A stretch of 64,000 nt of DNA from Omphiscola glabra (taxonomy: Eukaryota; Mollusca; Gastropoda; Lymnaeidae), in contig OZ024809.1 in the NCBI GenBank assembly GCA_964017045.1, positions 10,856,307 to 10,920,306 on the forward strand, in the 5' to 3' direction. Within the stretch, counting starts at the first letter, position 1, and the number at the start of each line of letters is the position of its first letter. Below are positions 1-15,300 of this stretch, piece after piece. The notes under the pieces are model-generated. The model ran no database searches. It was not told the origin of the DNA and worked only from the letters and a program-made list of their open reading frames with translations. The position numbers and the translations under genes are program-made.

Positions 1-129
1 TATAAGCCTCGTTTGATAATACTGATCATCTTTTGCTCTTTACCGATGTAGTTAAGTTTCAGAGGAACACCTTGATGTTGAAGAAAATATCATATTTAAC
101 TAGTACAAAATCTATACAGTAGCCCCTAC

Positions 130-307
130 CATCTAGGTCCTTGACATACTTGCTGTGGATGGCCACATTTATCAGGGACTCCAGGTCTCCTGCTACATAT
201 CCCTCTGTCTTGGCAGCCAGCTGGCCCAGGTCCAGAGTGTCGATCGTCTCAGATGCTAAGCCCCCATGGTTCAATATAATACAATGCAGGATTTCTTCTC
301 TGGCCCA
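130..307 (-). CDS. PEX1: PEX1 exon 14 (end of AAA-1)
   Basis: The exon reads WAREEILHCIILNHGGLASE, then LDLGQLAAKTEGYVAGDLES and LINVAIHSK, the helical lid of AAA-1. The donor is GATG|GTAGGG. No further exon is seen in positions 1-129. Confidence 0.93.
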
Positions 308-3300
308 CTGTCACAGAAAGTTACATTGAAAGAGAGCATAGTTAAGCTAATGAAACTTTAGACTTCCTTTAGAAAACATAACACTGTATAGTTGAGCTAA
401 GAAAACCCTAGACTTCCTTTAGAAAACATAACACTGTATAGTTGAGCTAAGAAAACCCTAGACTTCCTTTAGAAAACATAACACTGTATAGTTGAGCTAA
501 GAAAACCCTAGACTTCCTTTAGAAAACATAACACTGTATAGTTGAGCTAAGAAAACCCTAGACTTCCTTTAGAAAACATAACACTGTATAGTTGAGCTAA
601 GAAAACCCTAGACTTCCTTTAGAAACCCTAGACTTCCTTTAGAAAACATAACACTGTATAGTTGAGCTAAGAAAACCCTAGACTTCCTTTAGAAAACATA
701 ACACTGTATAGTTGAGCTAAGAAAACCCTAGACTTCCTTTAGAAACCCTAGACTTCCTTTAGAAAACATAACACTGTATAGTTGAGCTAAGAAAACCCTA
801 GACTTCCTTTAGATAACATAACACTGTATAGTTGAGCTAAGAAAACCCTAGACTTCCTTTAGAAAACATAACACTGTATAGTTGAGCTAAGAAAACCCTA
901 GACTTCCTTTAGAAAACATAACACTGTATAGTTGAGCTAAGAAAACCCTAGACTTCCTTTAGAAAACTTAACACAGTATAGTTGAGCTAAGAAAACCCTA
1001 GACTTCCTTTAGAAAACATAACACTGTATAGTTCAGCTAAGAAAACCCTAGACTTCCTTTAGAAAACATAACACTGTATAGTTGAGCTAAGAAAACCCTA
1101 GACTTCCTTTAGAAAACATAACACTGTATAGTTGAGCTAAGAAAACCCTAGACTTACTTTAGAAAACATAACACTGTATAGTTGAGCTAAGAAAACCCTA
1201 GACTTCCTTTAGAAAACATAACACTGTATAGTTGAGCTAAGAAAACCCTAGACTTCCTTTAGAAAACATAACACTGTATAGTTGAGCTAAGAAAACCCTA
1301 GACTTCCTTTAGAAAACATAACACTGTATAGTTGAGCTAAGAAAACCCTAGACTTCCTTTAGAAAACATAACACTGTATAGTTGAGCTAAGAAAACCCTA
1401 GACTTCCTTTAGAAAACATAACACTGTATAGTTGAGCTAAGAAAACCCTAGACTTCCTTTAGAAAACATAACACTGTATAGTTGAGCTAAGAAAACTCTA
1501 GACTTCCTTTTGCCCACCTTTTTTTTCCCTTTCTTTCCTTTTACTTAATAGGCTATTAGATATGTTTTTATATATACATGTGGAAAATCATGCAAATAAA
1601 TTTTTATATTTGTCTTTTAACTAAAGCTTACTTATGCTGCTTTCATCACACACATTTTTTTGGTCTTATTAATCTATTTAAAAGCTTTACAGCAGTCAGA
1701 ACCCTTTTATGATTATTTATTTCTAAAATATTAATTACGTGTTTGATCAAATGGATTTCACTGTCACATTATTTGTAAAGTATTTTAGTTATTTAGTACA
1801 ACAAACAGAAAAAAACAACCCTCTCTTGTGATTAAGTTTAAAAAACAGTGGTGTACTGCCTGGGTCAAACATGGACACAACATGTACTGTTGAGGCTCAC
1901 TCTGTCTGGGGCGGCAATGTCCAGTGTGTGCTGGATATAATGAACTCCCTGAGATGCAGTGAAGGAGGGATGAAGGCTTGACCGCGATCTGCTGGTGGCA
2001 AAGATGACCACATGACTGTTGTTGTCTATTTCAAACTTGATGAGTCCTTGCAAGACTGAAATGAGCACATGAATCAGGTTAGGACTATTTATATAATAAG
2101 GTTTGTTACAAACTGAACTGGTTTATAAATTCTGAAGCTACTGCTGGTTTCATAGTCAACTCATTAACACACCAAAAAAAGATAGTCAAACGTGAACACC
2201 ATTTTTTTGCTTAACCTTATTTGTGTAAACTATTTACTTTATAATGCAAACTAGTACAGTAAGCATTCAGATCACAAGACAGACTGACCAAAAAATAGCA
2301 ATAACATGTAACTTAAATACAGTGAAACAGTTGAGCTCTTCTATTGAATGGTTTCTTTGTCCCTGTTATGTGATGTTTTTTTGTGTATTTCCCTGAGGAC
2401 TCACTTTGAGAAATTTTAGCAGCATAAATTACTTCAGCACTCATCTCTGCCTCTGGTCCCGAGGGAGCCGGCATGATGACATCAAGATTGTCAAATGCCA
2501 GAATGGCTGGTCCACGCCAAGCAGCTTCGTCAAATATGGCCTCCAAGGATTTAGTCAGAGATCCAATCTGCATACCTGCGGTGAATGATTAATGGATAAG
2601 CTGAATGAACAATTAATTTTCCCCCCTAATTTTGCATTCATTTTCATTTATTTATCTAAAAAAGAATCCATAAGAAATTAATATACAGATCTATTAATTA
2701 TTCAGGGAAAATATATGATTAAAATAATTTTCTATAATAACTTTCTAAATAATAAGCAGCTGTGAACAGTTTTTGAAGTGTAATAGTCAGATAACATACC
2801 ATGACAGCAAGGCCTCGAGCAATGATGAAAATCGGATTGCTAGCCTAGAGACAGACAGACATTCTGACCTCTAATCTCAGTTACTATTGGCCAGATGGCC
2901 GAAAGTCTTAATCACTTTCGGCCAAAACCAAAATTAAACCAAAAGTAAACTTTTCTGTATCCGCTGAAGCCGAATTAAGCCGAAATTTAACTTTTCACCA
3001 AAATTAGGCCGAAAGTGATCAAATGGTACTTTCAGGGCCAAAACCGAAGCTGAAGTTTGGTCAGTCTCAAGTTTCAGCACTTCTATGCTCATGTGTACTG
3101 GTGTAAGAGTTTCCAATGTCATACCCTATACAACAACATCAAGACACCGACGTCACAAACGCAATTAGTGACACCAAAACCCACAGATCAAACATAAAAT
3201 ACTGCTACCTGCACACACAGCCAATATCAGTGAGAGCAAACAAAACCACATGCTGCCGACAACACACTCAGAAGACATCACATATAGCCAACAACATCAC

Positions 3301-6300
3301 TCACAGACATTACAAAATTTACAAACATCCAACATCCCAAACAGACACACAGATACAACATAAAATGCTGCTAACATCGACCACTGTCAAAATGATGCTT
3401 AGTTAACAAAATGACATACTGCTGACATTACCCAACATGACATACTGCTACACATCAGACAACATGACATACTGCTACACATCAGACAACATGACATACT
3501 GCTGACATTACCCAACATGACATACTGCTACACATCAGACAACATGACATACTGCTACACATCAGACAACATGACATACTGCTACACATTACCCAACATG
3601 ACATACTGCTACACATCAGACAACAACATCACTCATCCACGAGGAGCCAGCCAACAACATCACTCATTCATGAAGAGCCAGACAACAACATCACTCATCC
3701 ATGAAGAGCCAGACAACAACATCATGTTGTTATGAGGAGCCAGACAACAACATCACTCATTCTTGAAGAGCCAGCCAACAACATCATTCATTCATGAAGA
3801 GCCAGACAACAACATCACTCATTCATGAGGAGCCAGACAACAACATCACTCATCCATGAAGAGCCAGACAACAACATCACTCATTCATGAAGAGCCAGCC
3901 AACAACATCACTCATTCATGAGGAGCCAGCCAACAACATCACTCATTCATGAGGAGCCAGCCAACAACATCACTCATCCATGAAGAGCCAGCCAACAACA
4001 TCACTCATCCATGAGGAGCCAGCCAACAACATCACTCATCCATGAAGAGCCAGCCAACAACATCACTCATCCATGAGGAGCCAGCCAACAACATCACTCA
4101 TTCATGAGGAGCCAGCCAACAACATCACTCATCCATGAAGAGCCAGCCAACAACATCACTCATCCATGAGGAGCCAGCCAACATCACTCATTCATGAGGA
4201 GCCAGACAACAACATCACTCATTCATGAGGAGCCAGCCAACAACATTACTCATCCATGAAGAGCCAGCCAACATCACTCATTCATGAGGAGCCAGACAAC
4301 AACATCACTCATTCGTGAGGAGCCAGACAACAACATTACTCATCCATGAAGAGCCAGCCAACATCACTCATTCATGAGGAGCCAGACAACAACATCACTC
4401 ATTCATGAGGAGCCAGACAACAACATTACTCATCCATGAGGAGCCAGACAACAACATCACTCATCCATGAGGAGCCAGACAACATCACTCATCCACGAGG
4501 AGCCAGCCAACAACATCACTCATCCATGAAGAGCCAGCAACATCCTAGACCCACCTTTCATTATTTTACAGTCCACAATAGTCACATGGGCTAGTATAGG
4601 GAGGCAACTCATACTAGCACACACAGATCTGACAAGGGATGTCTTCCCTGATCCTTTATGTCCAGTGACCAGCAGAACGCCATGATGTAAGCCTGCCTGG
4701 GATTGGAAAGTGTGACGACCCAGGGGTCTCGCCCGAAGAGACGCATGTAGGAAAGTAATGGCTTTCTGAACAAGATGGCCTACACCACTAGGAAGTGAAT
4801 CAGTGAAAATTATTAATTTATATTTATGCATAACAACGCATGTAAGCAAAGATAAATTGAGCACATGAAGCCATCAAATGGAATAAAATACTTTATCTGT
4901 GTTAGTCTTGTTAAATAGAGTAATATGATCGTGGTCGCAATACAAGATAATAGTGAGGGCAGTGTTAGAGCCCCCAACTGGGGGCAATACAAGATGATGA
5001 TGAGGTCTATGCATGTCTTAGGGCAATGCAAGATAATATTAAGGGTAGTTTTAATGCCCTCAGAGGGGCAATACAAGATGATGGTGAGGTCTATGTCCCA
5101 CTGGGGGCAATACAAGATGATGGTGAGGTCTATGTCCCACTGGGGGCAATACAAGATGATGGTGAGGTCTATGTCCCACTGGGGGCAATACAAGATGATG
5201 GTGAGGTCTATGTCCCACTGGGGGCAATACAAGATGATGGTGAGGTCTATGTCCCACTGGGGGCAATACAAGATGATGGTGAGATCTATGCCCACTGGGG
5301 GCAATACAAGATGATGGTGAGATCTATGCCTACTGGGGGCAATACAAGATGATGGTGAGGTCAATGCACGTCTTAGGGCAATGCAAGATAATATTAAGGA
5401 TAGTTTTAATGCACTCATTGGGGGCAATACAAGATGATGGTGAGGTCCAGGCCCCAATGGAAGTACGAATTGATAATTAAAAAACTTCATGTCCAATACT
5501 TATTTACCCAAGATCTTTGAAACTGTTGACAATGGGCTTAGGATCAATATCAGAAACTTGTGAGTAGGTCAGCATTTTGTTGACCACACCCAACTTGTCT
5601 GCCTTCATGTCTCTCTCAATGGTCAGGAGAACAGAGTCAATGTTGGCCTCACTCAGCAGGGTCACAGCTTTAGCATTGATCTGGTCATTTTCTTCATAGA
5701 AGGTCAGCTGGACCTCCACTGTTTTACCTGCAGACATTCACATTAGAGTCCTTAGCGCGGTTACATTTTCAGAATCTCCTATGAGGAAAACTGAGGCATT
5801 TTAAAACTCAGTAGAAGTTTCAGAATCTCTTATAAGGAAAACCAAGGCATTGTAACACTCAGTAGAAGGGTAAATAAACATTTGGTAAGATACCCACTAA
5901 CAATATATGTCAATGATAACATGTACTCATACATGGCAGGTAATGGAGGCAACACCTACAACGATGGCAGAGCTGGATCTCTAGCTTGAAGGGGAAAATT
6001 AGTGTTTCTTATTAAAAATGTGTGCAGTGTCAAGCCTGTAAACAAGTGTGGCTCAAAATTAAGTTTTAATTTACCATGGGCCTTCTTTTGAGCAGTTTAA
6101 TTCATGTGATCAATATGAAGCCCCACGTTTTAATCTAATCTGAGAGGCATCTTAGGTCTAGAATCCTAAATGAAATTAAACAATCCTTAAAAATAAAGTT
6201 TTTCCTATAATTCCTTTATATGCATTTTTTATTATATTATTTTATTTTATTTTACTACTCTAATGTCCCACCCGCATATACACAGCAGATTATTTTCAAA

Positions 6301-9300
6301 GACTATTTCAGAAGGAAAAAAAAATTACGCACCAACAGACCTGTCTACCCTCAAACTCTTATAATCGTACAACATCATCACAAAATCGTTCAATACATTA
6401 TCTTAATAGTAAAAAACAACCATACAGTATATATAATGTATACACATCAAAATCGTACATTGTACGCCAAAACTGTAAGAGTAGACAGGTCTGCACCAAC
6501 CACGCTTGCGATATTTTTTTTAAAGAATCTCATTTAGTGCAGTTATCAGGAATTTTATTTCTTAAAATCAGTGGTGTACTATTTCCTTCATCTTCTCCTT
6601 AAAAAAACTGATTTTTGGGGGTTGGGACTGAAAATTTGATAGAATGTGTTGTCATCTGCATCGAGTCTATGTGCCAAGTTTCAGCTCGATAGGTTGACGG
6701 GAAATGGGTCAATGAGCCGTCCAAATATTTAGCCAGCCAGAAAAACACAAACTAAGGTGAAGCTGCTATGAAGAATTTAAAAAAGCAGCACTCAGAAATA
6801 AGCTGTGCACTTGTTTCTGTTACAGCCTTCGGTTCAGATAAGTGTGTTCCACATTTTTGGGGTTAAGTTTAAGAACAAGCTTGAGAAACGCTTTAGATTC
6901 CAAACAACTTGTGTTTACTGTTTAAATATGCATCTACCCACCTTGTGGCGTTACAAACTTCAGGTAGAGACCCTGGAAGACAACCAGCGGACAACTGAGC
7001 CGAGCACATTGTTTGATATAGTGAGTGAATGACAGTTTCAGCATGTCATTTGTCATTTCAAAAGACTGCAAATACAAGAAAATTCTCGTCAGGCTTCGCA
7101 ACCTTCTTAAACCTAAAATATAATACCAAAATATGAAAACATTAGGTGACCAGAGAGTCAACAATTTGGAAAATGCCGATCTTGACTCTCTTTGCACCAC
7201 ACAGTCCCACTCTGCCGATCTTGACATTCTTTGCATACCACTGCCCCACTCTGCCCATCTTAACTTTCTTTACATCACACTGCCCCACTCTGCGGATCTT
7301 GACTACCCCACTCTTTGTCTTTTCTTAACAAAAGAGAAGGAATAATTCTTGACATATTAAAAAATATTATTAAAAAATAATTACTCCCTTAATAATTAGT
7401 GGCGTTGCTAGGATTCCTGACACCAGGAGCAGGGAGCAGGCAAGGGATTTCGTCGCCCCCATTCCATGAAAAAACTCTGCATATGCCCAGAAATGCCACC
7501 CCTCTGTACAAAGAAAAAAGTGTCACCCGGGCCGCTGCCCTTTACACCCCCCCCCTTTTTCCTACCCCACTGCTTACAATGGATATAACAAAATAGACAC
7601 TGATAATTATCCCCATTATAAATGGGATTGAACTGCAGCACAACGACATCAATTTCTGTGCAACATAAACATAAGATATTCCATGTAGTGGATACTTCTT
7701 AATGCTGAACACTGAGGTGTCACCAAAAAATGTGATGCTGGGCCAGTCACCTTTGATAATGTCATAGGTTCGCCAACACTGCTAATGGAATGATATTAAA
7801 TTAATGGAACTGAATTTTTAAACCTGAATGCTTGTTAACTTACATATGAGGCTTGGTATCTCATAAAAAAAATATATATATCCTTTCTTAAATCCTCATG
7901 GATTTCAAACCTCAGTTGCATGTAAAACATTTCAAAAGAATTAATTATCAGCTTGATTAAAACATTAATGTTTGAATAAGTTATGAAAAGATTTGAAGTG
8001 ATGAAATCTTTTGCGGTGAGGCTCACTGTCGAGTAAGGGAGTTCATGAGTAACTGGTGTCATGTTTATTACATGCGGTGTGTGGTAGACAGTTTTAATTA
8101 GTTAGTGAACGCTCTTCACGCGCTTGACATGGTGACATATTTTTTATGCTGATTGTGATGTAGTGTCTAAGACTGTACGGTGACGTAAGTCTTTTATGTC
8201 TGATAGCGAGCTGCGCTATATGCGTGTGTTTGTGGAAACTAAAGACTATGTATATAATCAGATATTAAAAGTTATAATTATTATGAGAAGGACTTGAGTT
8301 CATTGAGTGATAGTAAGAATAGGATGACATGTTACAATGTGTGAAAGAACTTGAGGAATTACTCAATCCACCAGAACAGAGGAGTTGACACTCACCAGTG
8401 AACTAGCAATGGGGAAGATGGACACTTTATGTGGAATGACCAAGTTGACTTTTCCAGTCTTTAACCAAACTGAGCCAGTGACATCTAACTTTAGTTGGCA
8501 TCTTAACAAGTCTGGGATGATGACATGACCTGGCATAGAACAAAGGGAGATCAATGATGACATGACCTAGGATAGAACAAATATTGATGACTAATGAAAT
8601 GGCCTTTGAGAGAAAAAGAGGGGAAATGTGACATGACAGGGAGAATCGCAATTTATTCTACTTTGGCTGAGTGATCCACATCATGACAGGTGATTTAAAA
8701 TGTTCTATATTAAGGATTTTCGACTTACCGTACAGCAGGGGCTGGTCACTCAGAACCTCATCCGCTGCATCCTGCCAATCTTTGTCTGTCAGCCCCGCCT
8801 TCCGATCAATAGCTACTACCCTGACATAACAACTGGCAGGCTCTGCGGCTGATGTGCTGCCATCCGCAGACTTTTGAGCCTCACTGGCCTCACTTGACTG
8901 CCTTCTCACTTTCTCAGATGGAGCTGGAAGTTTCTGAAGACGTGCTATGAAGCTTTTAGGCAGATATGGCAAGTAAGGGTGCAGGAGACGTTCAGTCTTA
9001 GCACACTCAGCATCAACGTAAACTGTTGATGGCTGGAAGGACTCAAGGGGAACTTTCTGAGATTTGCTTGGCGGGTACAGTCTGACATTGGTGCCGGAGC
9101 TGGTTTTTGACCGCTGTAAGATCTGATTGTTGACCGCCGCCTTGCTGATGGGGAAGCACTCTTCCAGGCTGCACCTCATCCTCATTGGCTGCACCCGGAA
9201 CACGCCACTCCTGGAGGGCAGAGAGCTCATGTTCAAGTTAATCCCAGATCCAGCATCGGAATCTGACTTGGTGTCCAGCTGCTCCTTCCATGCTTCTTTA

Positions 9301-12300
9301 GAAAATAATCTGAGGGAGATGACAAGTACAGAAACATAAAGTATATAGAGAGTAAATGATATCTAATGATCAATGGTCCCAGAGTAGCAGCTTGCTGTAA
9401 GATGGCACTTAATCTGGTACAGCTAGATACTATTCTGGCACTTGATGTGATACAATAATATACCATTTTGGCAGCATATTTGGTACAGCAAATTAAGTAT
9501 GGCACTTGATATGGTACAACAATATTCTGTTACGGTACTAGTTATGGTACAACAATATACAATTCTGCCCAACAGGGACATCCATATGGGGCATTCTAGT
9601 CAAATTACATGCTTGCCACTTAATAACTGCTTCTATTCTAAACTGCAATAGCAAATAACAGTAAATATATATACTTAAAACTTAGAAACTGGCACATAAG
9701 AGAGAAAAGAGAAAAATATGTTGTGTATTATAAAGATGTATATCAAATGTTACTTGGGGAATTTACAGATGAACCATGACATGGTTTCTTCGGAGAAAGA
9801 GAAACAAAATCATTGCCTGAATATGACGTAGATACAGCACTGCCTTCGTGCAGAGTAATGTGGTGATCAATCCCACTATTGCACTCACTGGCTTGTCACT
9901 CGACTCCCATTTATTACATGTTTACCAATCTTTCTTTTTTAAAATGTGTCCTCAAAAAAAAACTTATACAAATATTTCATTTCAATAATTCATGATGCCT
10001 TCTCCATGTTGTGGACCTGTTGTTTTTAAATTAGGTTGAGTTGAATGTCTCCAAGGCCCAACACTTAAAAAAAAAAACAAGTTTCTCTTAAAGAATTTTT
10101 TTTGATATAACTTTGCAGGTAGAGTCACAGAATATAGTCACATGACGCTGTGTGTGTATGTATCCATGGCAAAAACATCCGGTGTTTATAAAATTTTGAG
10201 AAAGATAATATCATAAAATTCTTCAGCTTAATCAAAAGATTCAAAGAGGAGGTCAAGCTTTCAGGCACCTTACAGGGGGGGGGGGGGGGGACCATAAAGA
10301 AATGAAAAAAAAAAAAGCATATGTTTGGATGCAGCAAAGGATCAAATGTGCAAATTAAACATACTGAAAATATTAGGAAGGAAACAAGAAATAAAAAAAA
10401 ATCCACTACAATCAATAGAATGGGAAACATTTTCTTCAAATGGCAAACCTTGAAACAAAAAATAAAATAAAAATGCATTCATCCTCACATAATTATCTAC
10501 ACATGGGTAAAGATGGGGAGACTCAAGTTAGGACATGCAACTCTGGTAGTTGAAAGTTAAATAAACCAATGATAGAGACTAGCCAACTCTGGTAGTTGAA
10601 AGTTAAATAAACCTATGATAGAGACTAGGCAACTCTGGTAGTTGAAAGTTAAATAAACCAATGATAGAGACTAGGCAACTCTGGTAGTTGAAAGTTAAAT
10701 AAACCAATGATAGAGACTAGGCAACTCTGGTAGTTGAAAGTTAAATAAACCAATGATAGAGACTAGCCAACTCTGGTAGTTGAAAGTTAAATAAACCTAT
10801 GATAGAGACTAGGCAACTCTGGTAGTTGAAAGTTAAATAAACCAATGATAGAGACTAGGCAACTCTGGTAGTTGAAAGTTAAATAAACCAATGATAGAGA
10901 CTAGGCAACTCTGGTAGTTGAAAGTTAAATAAACCAATGATAGAGACTAGCCAACTCTGGTAGTTGAAAGTTAAATAAACCTATGATAGAGACTAGGCAA
11001 CTCTGGTAGTTGAAAGTTAAATAAACCAATGATAGAGACTAGGCAACTCTGGTAGTTGAAAGTTAAATAAACCAATGATAGAGACTAGGCAACTCTGGTA
11101 GTTGAAAGTTAAATAAACCTATTATAGAGACTAGGCAACTCTGGTAGTTGAAAGTTAAATAAACCTATGATAGAGACTAGGCAACTCTGGTAGTTGAAAG
11201 TTAAATAAACCTATGATAGAGACTAGCCAACTCTGGTAGTTGAAAGTTAAATTAACCTATGATAGAGACTAGGCAACTCTGGTAGTTGAAAGTTAAATAA
11301 ACCAATGATAGAGACTAGGCAACTCTGGTAGTTGAAAGTTAAATAAACCTATTATAGAGACTAGGCAACTCTGGTAGTTGAAAGTTAAATAAACCTATGA
11401 TAGAGACTAGGCAACTCTGGTAGTTGAAAGTTAAATAAACCTATTATAGAGACTAGGCAACTTTGGTAGTTGAAAGTTAAATAAACCTATGATAGAGACT
11501 AGGCAACTCTGGTAGTTGAAAGTTAAATAAACCAATGATAGAGACTAGGCAACTTTGGTAGTTGAAAGTTAAATAAACCTATTATAGAGACTAGGCAACT
11601 CTGGTAATTGAAAGTTAAATAAACCAATGATAGAGACTAGGCAACTCTGGTAGTTGAAAGTTAAATAAACCTATTATAGAGACTAGGCAACTCTGGTAAT
11701 TGAAAGTTAAATAAACCTATTATAGAGACTAGGCAACTCTGGTAGTTGAAAGTTAAATAAACCAATGATAGAGACTAGGCAACTCTGGTAGTTGAAAGTT
11801 AAATAAACCTAAGAGACTAGGCAACTCTGGTAATTAAAAGCTAAATAAACCTATGATAGAGACCAGGCAACTCTGGTAGCTGAAAGTTAAATAAACCTAT
11901 TATAGAGACTAGCCAACTCTGGTAGTTGAAAGCTAAATAAACCTATTATAGAGACTAGGCAACTCTGGTAATTGAAAGTTAAATAAACCAATGATAGAGA
12001 CTAGGCAACTCTGGTAGTTGAAAGTTAAATAAACCTATTATAGAGACTAGGCAACTCTGGTAGTTAAAAGCTAAATAAACCTATGATAGAGACCAGGCAA
12101 CTCTGGTAGCTGAAAGTTAAATAAACCTATTATAGAGACTAGCCAACTCTGGTAGTTGAAAGCTAAATAAACCTATTATAGAGACTAGGCAACTCTGGTA
12201 ATTGAAAGTTAAATAAACCAATGATAGAGACTAGGCAACTCTGGTAGTTGAAAGTTAAATAAACCAATGATAGAGACTAGGCAACTCTGGTAGTTGAAAG

Positions 12301-15300
12301 TTAAATAAACCTGAGAGACTAGGCAACTCTGGTAGTTAAAAGCTAAATAAACCAATGATAGAGACTAGGCAACTCTGGTAGCTGAAAGTTAAATAAACCT
12401 ATTATAGAGACTAGCCAACTCTGGTAGTTGAAAGCTAAATAAACCTATGATAGAGACTAGGCAACTCTGGTAGTTGAAAGCTAAATTAACTTGAGAGACT
12501 AAGCAACTCTGGTAGTTGAAAGCTAAATAAACCTATGATAGAGACTAGGCAACTCTGGTAGTTGAAAGCTAAATAAACCTATGATAGAGACTAGGCAACT
12601 CTGGTAGTTGAAAGCTAAATTAACCTGAGAGACTAGGCAACTCTGGTAGTTGAAAGCTAAATAAACCTATAAAAGTTAAAAGAGACTAGGCAACTCTGGT
12701 AGTTGAAAGCTAAATAAACCTATGATAGAGACTAGGTAACTCTGGTAGTTGAAAGCTAAATAAACCTATGATAGAGAATAGGCAAATCTCATAGTTGAAA
12801 GCTAAATTAACCTGAGAGACTAGGCAACTCTGGTAGTTGAAAGCTAAATTAACCTGAGAGACTAGGAAACTCTGGTAGTTGAAAGCTAAATTAACCTATG
12901 AGAGAGACTAGGCAACTCTGGTAGTTGAAAGCTAAATTAACCTGAGAGACTAGGCAACTCTGGTAGTTGAAAGCTAAATTAACCTATGAGAGAGACTAGG
13001 CAACTCTGGTAGTTGAAAGCTAAATTAACCTATGAGAGAGACTAGGCAACTCTGGTAGTTGAAAGCTAAATTAACCTGAGAGACTAGGCAACTCTGGTAG
13101 TTGAAAGCTAAATTAACCTATGAGAGAGACTAGGCAACTCTGGTAGTTGAAAGCTAAATTAACCTGAGAGACTAGGCAACTCTGGTAGTTGAAAGCTAAA
13201 TTAACCTATGAGAGAGACTAGGCAACTCTGGTAGTTGAAAGCTAAATTAACCTATGAGAGAGACTAGGCAACTCTGGTAGTTGAAAGCTAAATTAACCTG
13301 AGAGACTAGGCAACTCTGGTAGTTGAAAGCTAAATTAACCTATGAGAGAGACTAGGCAACTCTGGTAGTTGAAAGCTAAATTAACCTATGAGAGACTAGG
13401 CAACTCTGGTAGCTGAAAGCTAAATTAACCTGAGAGACTAGGCAACTCTGGTAGTTGAAAGCTAAATTAACCTATGAGAAAGACTAGCCAACTCTGGTAG
13501 TTGAAAGCTAAATTAACCTATGAGAGACTAGGCAACTCTGGTAGCTGAAAGCTAAATTAACCTGAGAGACAAGGCAACTCTGGTAGTTGAAAGCTAAATT
13601 AACCTATGAGAGAGACTAGGCAACTCTGGTAGCTGAATTAAAGAATAAATCTAGATGTGTGACAGAACATTGCGCAGGTTACATGCAGGAGAATCTAGCT
13701 TGAAAGGGAGTGTAGGTTTTTTTTTGGAACCAAAACCATATTAGACAACAGAAAATAGAACTGAGCTATGATATGATATAGTAAGCAGCACACTGAGCAG
13801 ACGTAATTTGGATTGCCTTTGTTTTTCTATTATTATTTTTTTTCTTTCTCATCTATGATTTCTTTCAGCACCTGTCACTCATCTGGTAATCTCATAGCCA
13901 CTTTGCATTATAATTCTATTATTATAAACTTCTAACATCAGTAGGTTCTGAGAATTATTTTCTTCTAAATAATATAGGGCCACCCATCTATTTTCAGGCC
14001 TCTGCACATCAAAGAAATTTCCTAAAAATTGTAAAAAAATGATGTCCTTAAATTTAAATAATATATGTACCAGTTTAAATATCTGTAGCAATAACTAGTT
14101 ATCAAATTCACTCCTTCATTCTTAGGCGTAGCTTGTGCTGCTTGGGGCAAAATTAAATTATAAAATCTCCTCAACCATAGTTTTTAATAAACATTAATAC
14201 AATCATCCACTAGCCCCTAACGTGTACAGCCACACATTTTTTGCACTCCCCTGAGCTTTATTAAAATTCTAAAGTCCCAGATCCTTTTTACCATGCATTG
14301 TCTAATAAAATTAGTTCTATGAATAATTCCATACATTGACAGATTATGGTTATTTATTTTGACATTAAAATCTATAACAAAGTTCATATGTGTATCATAA
14401 TTGGGTTTTGATTGAATCAGTGATTGGTATTCGGCTATGAAGTTTTGCTGCACCAATAAATTGGCTTGAACGGCATAATCTTTTTAATAGTGTTTTTAAA
14501 GTTAAGATTTATTACTTTTTAAATATGATAAAAGCACATTTTTGGAATGAAAAATAGGTAAAAACTTATAAAATAAAAAGATAAAATTTTGTGTAGTTTA
14601 TAAAAAATTTAAAAAAGCAATCATTTACATTTATTAATTTCACTTTTAAAAAGGGGAAAAGACATTATCAGTTTTGTAACATGCGGTTATTAAATTGTGA
14701 AAAAAATAAGCTTTAGATTTGCGAGTTTAAATTAAGTTCTAATAAAATTATTACAATTTTTATTTTCATGTATTAGAGTTCAAGCAAAAATTTTAATTTG
14801 ATATTGTTTAAAGACATTTATGTTTCGAAATATTAACTGCACACTAAAAAAAAGCAAAGAAAATTTTATGGAGTAGGCAAGCAGTGGAAATTTGTTTAAA
14901 ATGAATTCAACTGTCTTTCCAAATAAACCACCACAAAAAACCAATGCTATTATAAATGCCATTGCTGGTAAAAAAATATGCTGAGTGCACAGGCTTGTAG
15001 CAGGTTAACACTGAGATAAGGCAAGCCAATTATAGAGATAACATGGCCACAACATCAAAGAGATACTGAATTATTGCAGGCAAGAATATTTTTACCTGAG
15101 CATGGATAGAGAAAGATACCTAGAGAAGGTACAAGTAAAAAAAAAATGGTCAGTCTGCTCCAGACATACTTTCATACAGAAGGGGATCTCAAACTAGAGT
15201 ACCACACATAGATGCATGATGAAAGTGAGATGGTTAATTAGTTGTTGGAATGGGATGGTTTAGTGGTGCTATGGTATTTTATAAGCCTTGTACTAGTGTT

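Noticed and set aside
7696..7778. Candidate extra PEX1 exon (CWRTYDIIK...) after a good acceptor GCAG
   Set aside because: No donor gives the phase needed by the next exon, and exons 8 and 9 already align continuously with the family without it.
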